A stretch of DNA of 64,000 nt from Streptomyces phaeofaciens (lineage in GTDB: Bacteria; Actinomycetota; Actinomycetes; Streptomycetales; Streptomycetaceae). The notes below the pieces were generated by a model. That model saw only the letters and a program-made list of their open reading frames with translations. It was not told where the DNA came from and did no database searches. The DNA lies in assembly GCF_014648915.1 (NCBI RefSeq), contig NZ_BMSA01000017.1, forward strand, positions 124,001 through 188,000, read 5' to 3'. Shown piece by piece: positions 58,619 through 64,000 of the stretch (positions within the stretch are counted from its first letter, which is position 1; every line of letters starts with the position of its first letter). The position numbers and the translations under genes were made by a program.

Positions 58619-60406
58619 ATGACGACCCAGAACGGCGGACACGGGACGCGTCCCCGGTGGCGGGCCGTCCCCGGGGTCCGGGCGCTGGCGTCCTACCGGC
58701 GCGAGTGGCTGGTGAAGGACCTGGTCGCCGGGGTCGTCCTCACCACCCTGCTGGTGCCGCAGGGCATGGCGTACGCCGAACTCGCGGGGCTCCCGGCGAT
58801 CACCGGCCTCTACACGACGATCCTCTGCCTGCTGGGCTACGCGGTGTGCGGACCGTCCCGGATCCTGGTGCTGGGGCCGGACTCCTCCCTCGGCCCGATG
58901 ATCGCCGCCACCGTGCTGCCCCTGGTGGCCGCCGACGGCGACCCCGACCGGGCGGTCGCGCTGGCCTCCATGCTCGCGATCATGGTGGCCGGGATCATGA
59001 TCCTGGCCTCGGTCGCCAGACTCGGCTTCATCGCCGACCTGATCTCCAAGCCGACCATGATCGGCTACATGAACGGCCTGGCCCTGACCATCCTGATCGG
59101 CCAGCTGCCCAAGCTCCTCGGTTTCAAGGTCGACGCGGACAGCCTGATCGAGGAGTGCGTCGGCGTCGTGGAGAAGATCGCCGACGGCGCGGTGGAGCCG
59201 GCCGCCGCCCTGGTCGGCTGCGGCGGGATCGTGGTGATCCTCGGGTTGCAACGGCTGCTGCCGAAGGTGCCCGCCGTGCTCGTCATGGTGATCCTCGCGA
59301 TCGCCGTGGCCGCCGCCTTCGACCTGGGCGAGCACGGGGTGAGCCTGGTCGGCGAACTCCCCGAGGGCTTCCCGCCGTTCACCCTGCCCGACGTCCGCCT
59401 CGCCGACGTCGCCCCCCTGCTCGGCGGTGCGCTGGGCATCGCCCTGGTCTCCCTCGCCGACACGATCTCCAACGCCTCCGCCTTCGGCGCCCGCACCGGC
59501 CAGGAGGTCCGCGGCAACCAGGAGATGGCCGGCGTCGGCGCCGCGAACCTGGCGGCCGGCCTGTTCCAGGGCTTCCCGGTCAGCGCCAGCGGATCCCGTA
59601 CGGCGGTGGCGGAGCGCACCGGCGCCAAGAGCCAGCTCACCGGGGTCGTCGGCGCGGCCCTGATCGTCCTGATGCTGCTGCTGGCCCCGGGCCTGTTCCG
59701 CAACCTCCCCCAGCCCGCCCTGGCCGCCGTGGTCATCACCGCGTCACTGTCCCTGGCCGACATCCCCGGCTCGCTACGGCTGTGGCGCCAGCGCCGGACC
59801 GAATTCCTGCTGTCGGTCGCCGCCTTCGCCGGCGTGGCCCTGCTCGGCGTGCTGGAGGGCATCGCGATCGCCGTGGCCCTGTCGGTGCTGAACGTGTTCC
59901 GGCGCACCTGGTGGCCGTACAACACCGTCCTCGGGCGGGTACGGGGCCTGGAGGGGTACCACGACACGCGCTCCTACCCGAGGGCCGAGCGGCTGCCGGG
60001 GCTGGTTCTCCACCGGTGGGACGCGCCGCTGATCTTCGCCAACGCCCGGACGTTCCGGGACGAGATCCTGCGGCTCGCCCGCACCGAGCCGCGCCCCAGC
60101 TGGATCGTGATCGCGGCGGAGCCCATGACGGACGTGGACACGACCGCCGCGGACGTGCTGGAGGAGCTCGACGAGGCCCTGAACGCCGAGCACGTCCATC
60201 TGGTCTTCGCCGAGCTGAAGGACCCCGTCCGGAGCAAGATCGAACGGTACGGGCTCACCGGGACCATCGATCCGCGCCACTTCTTCCCGACCGTGGAGGC
60301 CGCCGTGACCGCGTTCCGGCTGCGCACCGGGGCGCGGTGGCAGCCGGAGGAGCCGGCGGACGGCGACGGGGACGGGGACGGGGATGCTAGGCGGCCTGCG
60401 GAGTGA
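58619..60406 (+). CDS. SulP-family anion transporter
   Basis: 595 aa. The family signature is at GVVLTTLLVPQGMAYAELAGLPAITGLYTTI, with about 12 membrane helices and the repeat motif SNASAFGARTGQEVRGNQEMAGVGAANLAAGLFQGFPVSASGSRTAV. A C-terminal STAS domain starts near residue 455 (WDAPLIFANARTFRDEILRL, EPMTDVDTTAADVLEELDEAL). Transports sulfate, bicarbonate or similar anions. ATG 58619 follows GGAGGG. A DGDGDGD tail is repeat-encoded. The last 20 bp overlap the opposing amidotransferase gene. Confidence 0.93.
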   Translation: MTTQNGGHGTRPRWRAVPGVRALASYRREWLVKDLVAGVVLTTLLVPQGMAYAELAGLPAITGLYTTILCLLGYAVCGPSRILVLGPDSSLGPMIAATVLPLVAADGDPDRAVALASMLAIMVAGIMILASVARLGFIADLISKPTMIGYMNGLALTILIGQLPKLLGFKVDADSLIEECVGVVEKIADGAVEPAAALVGCGGIVVILGLQRLLPKVPAVLVMVILAIAVAAAFDLGEHGVSLVGELPEGFPPFTLPDVRLADVAPLLGGALGIALVSLADTISNASAFGARTGQEVRGNQEMAGVGAANLAAGLFQGFPVSASGSRTAVAERTGAKSQLTGVVGAALIVLMLLLAPGLFRNLPQPALAAVVITASLSLADIPGSLRLWRQRRTEFLLSVAAFAGVALLGVLEGIAIAVALSVLNVFRRTWWPYNTVLGRVRGLEGYHDTRSYPRAERLPGLVLHRWDAPLIFANARTFRDEILRLARTEPRPSWIVIAAEPMTDVDTTAADVLEELDEALNAEHVHLVFAELKDPVRSKIERYGLTGTIDPRHFFPTVEAAVTAFRLRTGARWQPEEPADGDGDGDGDARRPAE

Positions 60407-61220
60407 AGGCGTTCAGCACGTCGGCGCCGGGCTCCACCACGCCGTAGCTGCTCTCGGGCACCTCGTTCCAGGCGCCGGGGAGGTCGCCCAGGGGTTCGGA
60501 GACGATCAGACGGGTCTCGTCGGACACCCCCTGCAGGAACGTCAGATCGGGGTGGAGTTCGCGCAGCGTCTGCACGGCGGTGCTGTAGAAGAGCGACCGG
60601 GACTGCTTCTGGGTGGAGTAGCGGAAGGCCCACAGCCGCTGTCCGTCGCTCACGGCGACCGTCATCTGGATCGGGAACTCCACGCCGTGCTCATGACCGG
60701 TGCGCTCCACGAAGCCCACCATCCGCGCGACGGCGCCCGGCGGATCCTCCTCCAGACCGAAGGTGAGCGCCAGGTAGAACATCATCTCGGAGTCCGTCGA
60801 CCCCTCCATCTCCAGGAAGAGCCGCGGGTCCACGGCCAGCGCCAGGTCACGCCGCATCTGATGGAACTCGTTGATCGCCCCGTTGTGCATCCACAACCAG
60901 CGGCCGTGGCGGAAGGGGTGACAGTTGGTCTGCTGCACCGCCGTCCCGGTCGTGGCACGGATGTGCGCGAAGAAGAGCGAGGAGCGGACGTGGTCGGACA
61001 GCTCGCGCAGGTTGCGGTTGCTCCAGGCCGGGCCGATGTCCCGGAAGATGGCGGGCTCTTCCACGTCGGGGGCGTACCAGCCGACTCCGAACCCGTCGCC
61101 GTTGGTCGTCTCGACGCCCAGCCGGGAGTGCAGGCTCTGGTCGATCAGCGAGTGCTGGGGTTTGTAGAGGATGGTGTCCAGCAGGATGGGTGTTCCCGAG
61201 TAGGCGAGCCATCGGCACAT
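60387..61220 (-). CDS. Class II glutamine amidotransferase (YafJ/EgtC-like)
   Basis: 277 aa. Cys2 (MCRWLAYSG) is the N-terminal nucleophile. NGDGFGVGWY, FAHIRATTGTAVQQTNCHPF and RWLWMHNGAINEF are the standard glutaminase segments. EgtC in ergothioneine synthesis is in this family, but the partner genes egtB/egtD are not beside it. ATG 61220 after AGGAAGG. Fourth gene of the cluster starting with the SHOCT protein. Confidence 0.92.
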   Translation of the reverse strand: MCRWLAYSGTPILLDTILYKPQHSLIDQSLHSRLGVETTNGDGFGVGWYAPDVEEPAIFRDIGPAWSNRNLRELSDHVRSSLFFAHIRATTGTAVQQTNCHPFRHGRWLWMHNGAINEFHQMRRDLALAVDPRLFLEMEGSTDSEMMFYLALTFGLEEDPPGAVARMVGFVERTGHEHGVEFPIQMTVAVSDGQRLWAFRYSTQKQSRSLFYSTAVQTLRELHPDLTFLQGVSDETRLIVSEPLGDLPGAWNEVPESSYGVVEPGADVLNAFTPQAA

Positions 61221-61284
61221 GGTCCACTGCCTTCCTGGTGATCGTCTCGCGTTTCCTGAGGGTTTCGCCGCTTCCGGTGTCGTC

Positions 61285-62646
61285 TCACCTCTTCCGGTTT
61301 CCGAGGGCGAGCCGTGCGATGTGCGGCCAGTGGGCCGCCGCTCCCCCGGCCGGGGTTCCCGGGCGGTCGCGGGGTACGCGGACCCGCAGCGCCCCCGGGT
61401 CGATCCGGCAGACCACGGGCGCCGGCAGCAGGACGTGCTCCCCGTCGATCCCGGCCGGCACGGTGCCCGTGTCCGCCTCCACCACGGCCTCGGTCGCGGT
61501 GGCCCTGATCAGGCTCGCGGAACCGCCGGGGCGCATCATCCCGGCGGCCTGCGCCGCGCTGTCGACCCGTACGGCCAGCAGGCCGAGCCGCCCGGAGTCC
61601 AGCCGTTCCCGGCGTCCGGGACGGGACGCGTCGACCGCCCGCCGGTAGGGGTTGTTGCTGACGAGCAGCGCCTGGAGCCCCTCGGCGCGCAGATCCCCGG
61701 CCCGCATCCGCAGCCGGGGCGCGTCCGCGCCGGTGAGGAGTCCGGGCAGGGTCCGCAGCGTGGTCTGCACCTTCTCGTCGCGGTAGGCGGGATCGGCCAC
61801 GACGGCCGCGTACGTGCCGAAGGAGGCGTTGTTGACGAACACCCGGTCGGCCGCGAACCCGAGGTCGACGCGGAGTTCGACACCGTCGGTCAGCGCGGTC
61901 AGGGCCGCCGCCGGATCGTCGCGGTCGAGGCCGAGGTCGAGGGCGAAGTGATTGCGGGTACCGGCGGGCACCACCACGAAGGGCAGGTCGTGCCGCGCCG
62001 CCACCTCGGCCACCAGGGCCTGGGTGCCGTCGCCGCCCGCCACCCCCAGCAGGTCGGCTCCCTCGGCGACGGCCTGCCGGGCCAGCGCGGCCACGTCCTG
62101 CCGTCCCTCGCCCAGCAGGACGACCTGCGCGCCCGCCGCCCGCGCCCGGTGGACCAGGTCGAAGCGGCCGACCTTGCCGCCGCCGGAACGCGGGTTCATC
62201 AGGATCCAGGCGTGCCGGGGCGCCTCGGCGGGCCCCCGCCCGCCCGGGCCGGCCATGCGCGCCGGTGCCGTGGCGGCACGGGCGGCGGACATGGCCAGCG
62301 CCCACAGGGCCACGGACAGCAGCGCCGGGCCGAGCATGCCGTACGCGGCGTAGAGCACCAGGACGGCGAGCGGCGCGGCCACGCACAGGGCGGCACCGGC
62401 GACGCGTACGGCGCCGGTGTGGGCGAGCGCCCACCAGGCGCCGACGGCGGCGAGGGCCAGCGCGGCGATGCCGGCCAGCGCCCACAGCACACTGCGCAGA
62501 CCGGCGGCGACGAGCGGCACCAGCACGCTCGCCACCAGGGCGAGCAGGGCGAGCCGCGCCCAGGCGGCGCTGCCCGCGCCGCGGCCCGGGGCGGACCCGC
62601 CACGCGGCTCGCCCGCCCCGGAACCGTCCTTTCGCACGTGACGCAC
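61285..62646 (-). CDS. Membrane-anchored diacylglycerol/lipid kinase
   Basis: 453 aa from GTG 62646. Four N-terminal membrane helices (ARLALLALVASVLVPLVAAGL and three more up to ALWALAMSAARAA) are fused to a DAGK catalytic domain. The signature VAGGDGTQALVAEVAARHDLPFVVVPAGTRNHFALDLGLD is intact and includes the nucleotide-binding GGDGT. It phosphorylates a lipid such as diacylglycerol on the inner face. The four-helix fusion is unusual for bacterial DAGK_cat proteins. Third gene of the cluster. Confidence 0.92.
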   Translation of the reverse strand: MRHVRKDGSGAGEPRGGSAPGRGAGSAAWARLALLALVASVLVPLVAAGLRSVLWALAGIAALALAAVGAWWALAHTGAVRVAGAALCVAAPLAVLVLYAAYGMLGPALLSVALWALAMSAARAATAPARMAGPGGRGPAEAPRHAWILMNPRSGGGKVGRFDLVHRARAAGAQVVLLGEGRQDVAALARQAVAEGADLLGVAGGDGTQALVAEVAARHDLPFVVVPAGTRNHFALDLGLDRDDPAAALTALTDGVELRVDLGFAADRVFVNNASFGTYAAVVADPAYRDEKVQTTLRTLPGLLTGADAPRLRMRAGDLRAEGLQALLVSNNPYRRAVDASRPGRRERLDSGRLGLLAVRVDSAAQAAGMMRPGGSASLIRATATEAVVEADTGTVPAGIDGEHVLLPAPVVCRIDPGALRVRVPRDRPGTPAGGAAAHWPHIARLALGNRKR

Positions 62647-62664
62647 CGGTACCGGTCCCGTGGG

Positions 62665-63084
62665 CTAGAGCTCGGCGGGCTCGTTGGGCCGTGCCACGCA
62701 CAGGCCCCAGATGACGAACCCGGAGAAGGCGATCATCACGACCGACCAGACCGGGTAGTACGGCAGGGACAGGAAGTTGGCGATGATGACGAGCGAGGCG
62801 ATGGCCACACCGCCCCAGCGCGCCCAGACCGCTCCCTGGAACAGGCCCAGGCTGACGATCACCGCGACCGCGCCGAGGGCCAGATGGATCCAGCCCCACC
62901 CGGTGAGATCGAACTTGAAGACGTACTGCTGAGTGGTGACGAAGATGTCGTCCTCGGCGATGCCCATGATGCCCCGGAAGATGTCGAGCACTCCGACGAT
63001 CATGAGGGTCACGGCGGCGAAGACCATCAGGCCCTCGGCCCACTGTCGTTTGGCGGACGGCGCCTTCTGCGTGGCGTGTGTCAT
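62665..63084 (-). CDS. DUF7144-family membrane protein
   Basis: 139 aa, four membrane helices. The typical start KRQWAEGLMVFAAVTLMIVGVLDIFRGIMGIAEDDIFV and the later GWGWIHLALGAVAVIVSLGLF define the family. Function unknown. ATG 63084. Second gene of the four-gene cluster, 33 bp from the SHOCT gene and 18 bp from the kinase gene. Confidence 0.88.
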   Translation of the reverse strand: MTHATQKAPSAKRQWAEGLMVFAAVTLMIVGVLDIFRGIMGIAEDDIFVTTQQYVFKFDLTGWGWIHLALGAVAVIVSLGLFQGAVWARWGGVAIASLVIIANFLSLPYYPVWSVVMIAFSGFVIWGLCVARPNEPAEL

Positions 63085-63117
63085 CCCGTTGCCTCGATTC
63101 GGTGTCGTTCGGTGTGC

Positions 63118-63588
63118 TCAGCGGCCGGTTCCGGAAGCGACGGGGCCCGGACGGTCCGAGGGGCCCGAGTCGCTGAGGACCATGGCCTTCGCCCGGCGGA
63201 ACTCCTCCTCCGAGATGTCGCCCCGGCTCTTCATCTCCGACAGCTTGTGCAGCTCGTCGACGCTGCTGGTGCCGCCGCCCGGGCTCTTGGCGGTCTCCCG
63301 GATGTACCGGTCGAACTCCTGCTGCTGCGAACGCGCCTGTGCCATCTCGCGCCGGCCCATGTTCTTGCCACGGGCGATGACGTAGACGAACACGCCCAGG
63401 AAGGGCAGCACCACGCAGAACACCAGCCAGCCGGCCTTGGCCCAGCCGCTCATGTCGTCGTCGCGGAAGATGTCGACGACGATCCGGAACAGCAGCACGA
63501 ACCACATGATCCACAGGAAGAAGATCAGCATGGTCCAGAAGGCGCTGAGCAGCGGATAGTCGTACGCGAGGTAGGTTTCCCCACTCAT
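63118..63588 (-). CDS. PLDc_N/SHOCT-domain membrane protein
   Basis: 156 aa. Two membrane helices (LLSAFWTMLIFFLWIMWFVLLF and AKAGWLVFCVVLPFLGVFVYVIA) with a short cytoplasmic loop, a PLDc_N-type arrangement. A SHOCT domain follows at about residues 110-140 (DELHKLSEMKSRGDISEEEFRRAKAMVL). ATG 63588 has GGAGGAC upstream. First gene of the cluster and thus likely controlled by the promoter region that holds the G-rich run. Confidence 0.9.
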   Translation of the reverse strand: MSGETYLAYDYPLLSAFWTMLIFFLWIMWFVLLFRIVVDIFRDDDMSGWAKAGWLVFCVVLPFLGVFVYVIARGKNMGRREMAQARSQQQEFDRYIRETAKSPGGGTSSVDELHKLSEMKSRGDISEEEFRRAKAMVLSDSGPSDRPGPVASGTGR

Positions 63589-63913
63589 GTCTGTCCTCCG
63601 TTTCCGGGCGTTCGCCCGAAGTACGTCCCGTCCCGGGCCTGCGCCCGAAGCCGTGCCGTCTTCAGCGTGCGCACGGCAAGAACCGGGCGCCTCACCCGGG
63701 GAGGGTGAGCGAATGGGGGAGCAATGCGGGGGTGCGGGGGTGCGGGGGTGCCGTGTGGTGGCGGGGCGCGGTGAGGTGCGGTTCGTCGGGGTGCCGGAGC
63801 ATGGCGCGGCCCGCGTCCTCCGCCGCCCCTGACGGGGAGTGCGGCGAAGCGCGGGCGCGTACGGCGGCGGGGGCGGGTGCCGACCGCGGTGTTCTGTGTC
63901 GGACGGTTCCGGC
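63589..63913. other. Upstream region of the SHOCT cluster, with hairpin and G-runs
   Basis: 325 bp without a convincing gene. CTCACCC-GGGGA-GGGTGAG (63691-63709) forms a 7-bp hairpin. A G-run array follows at 63715-63748. The rest is plain GC-rich DNA. Confidence 0.5.
63715..63748 (+). repeat. Four GGGGG runs (G-quadruplex-like, 8-bp repeat)
   Basis: GGGGG at 63715, 63728, 63736 and 63744; the last three are spaced by TGC, so the unit GGGGGTGC is tandem. The plus strand could fold into a G-quadruplex. Confidence 0.7.
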
Positions 63914-64000
63914 TCAGACGCCTGGGCCGGAGCCGGAGCCGCCCGGAGCCGAGTCGACCGATCCCGGGCCGTCCTGCCCCGTGGCGCCCGCCCTGCGCAG
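63914..64000 (-). CDS. 3' end of an unidentified gene running in from the right
   Basis: Minus-strand frame open from the right edge to a TGA at 63914-63916, reading LRRAGATGQDGPGSV and then DSAPGGSGSGPGV. Third positions are G/C-rich. A Gly/Ser-rich tail is all that is visible, so no function can be given, and a chance open frame cannot be excluded. Confidence 0.35.
   Translation of the reverse strand: MRRAGATGQDGPGSVDSAPGGSGSGPGV

Overview
The window reads as chromosomal DNA of a Streptomyces (or a very close relative). It is very GC-rich, with near-saturated G/C at third codon positions, frequent GTG starts preceded by GGAGG-type ribosome binding sites, and short divergent promoter regions. 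It carries families typical of the genus: a divergent third EF-Tu (tuf3), a SARP-type regulator, a MocR regulator, PadR, HxlR and XRE-cupin regulators, a hybrid sigma-like/ricin membrane protein, and two genes with the rare TTA leucine codon (bldA control). Nothing looks like a phage, plasmid, rRNA locus, tRNA gene or CRISPR array. From memory (not checked), the tuf3-to-ung stretch resembles the SCO132x-134x region of S. coelicolor, so most of this is core chromosome with small accessory interruptions.

Layout. 1-7.5 kb: the 3' end of a PobA-type hydroxylase; an ArsR regulator divergent from a zinc-type CDF exporter; a YbaK deacylase; an XRE-cupin regulator divergent from an EamA transporter; YCII and HNH proteins; two left-handed beta-helix proteins; DedA. 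7.8-15.8 kb: the sigma-like/zinc-finger/ricin protein, galU with a repeat-generated tail, a thioesterase, a membrane-anchored protein, an MFS transporter and a spermidine-synthase-like protein. 15.9-25.2 kb: tuf3, an AlkD-type protein, a VTT membrane protein, thiolase divergent from HxlR, an alpha/beta hydrolase, the SARP regulator, a 450-bp degenerate repeat island and a second hydrolase. 25.3-28.1 kb: a three-gene translationally coupled operon (Gfo/Idh/MocA, DUF6807, cupin) behind a LacI-type operator. 28.4-36.4 kb: uppP, DUF1877, a TTA-containing 59-aa protein, an AI-2E-type permease, a TTA-containing nitrilase-family enzyme, an apparently frameshifted membrane protein, DUF4291 and a vanadium-haloperoxidase-like protein with a DUF4291 remnant on its far side.

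36.5-47 kb: a SnoaL-like protein, lnt, a Gfo/Idh protein that overlaps lnt tail to tail, DinB, a lipoprotein, a TPR-like protein, ung, an oligopeptide-binding lipoprotein, two FabG-like SDRs, and a coupled HipA-kinase/DUF3037 pair. 47-57 kb: a Rieske lipoprotein, an isochorismatase-like protein lacking the usual catalytic residues, PPOX proteins, LysR/EamA, MocR/PPOX/PaiB, a third EamA gene, a Clp-N-like protein with an internal repeat, SRPBCC and PadR. 57-64 kb: VOC, SDR, a SulP transporter, and a four-gene cluster (SHOCT membrane protein, DUF7144, diacylglycerol-kinase fusion, class II glutamine amidotransferase).

Themes. Many transporters and redox genes sit opposite their own regulators, with visible dyads between them. 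Two MITE-like elements share ends but differ by an internal deletion. Many intergenic regions and gene 3' ends carry unrelated short tandem repeats, several of which run across stop codons, so local repeat expansion seems to be reshaping gene ends here. The strongest candidates for new biology are the sigma/anti-sigma/lectin fusion, the HipA-DUF3037 pair, the two neighbouring TTA genes, the MITE pair and the repeat-altered C-termini.
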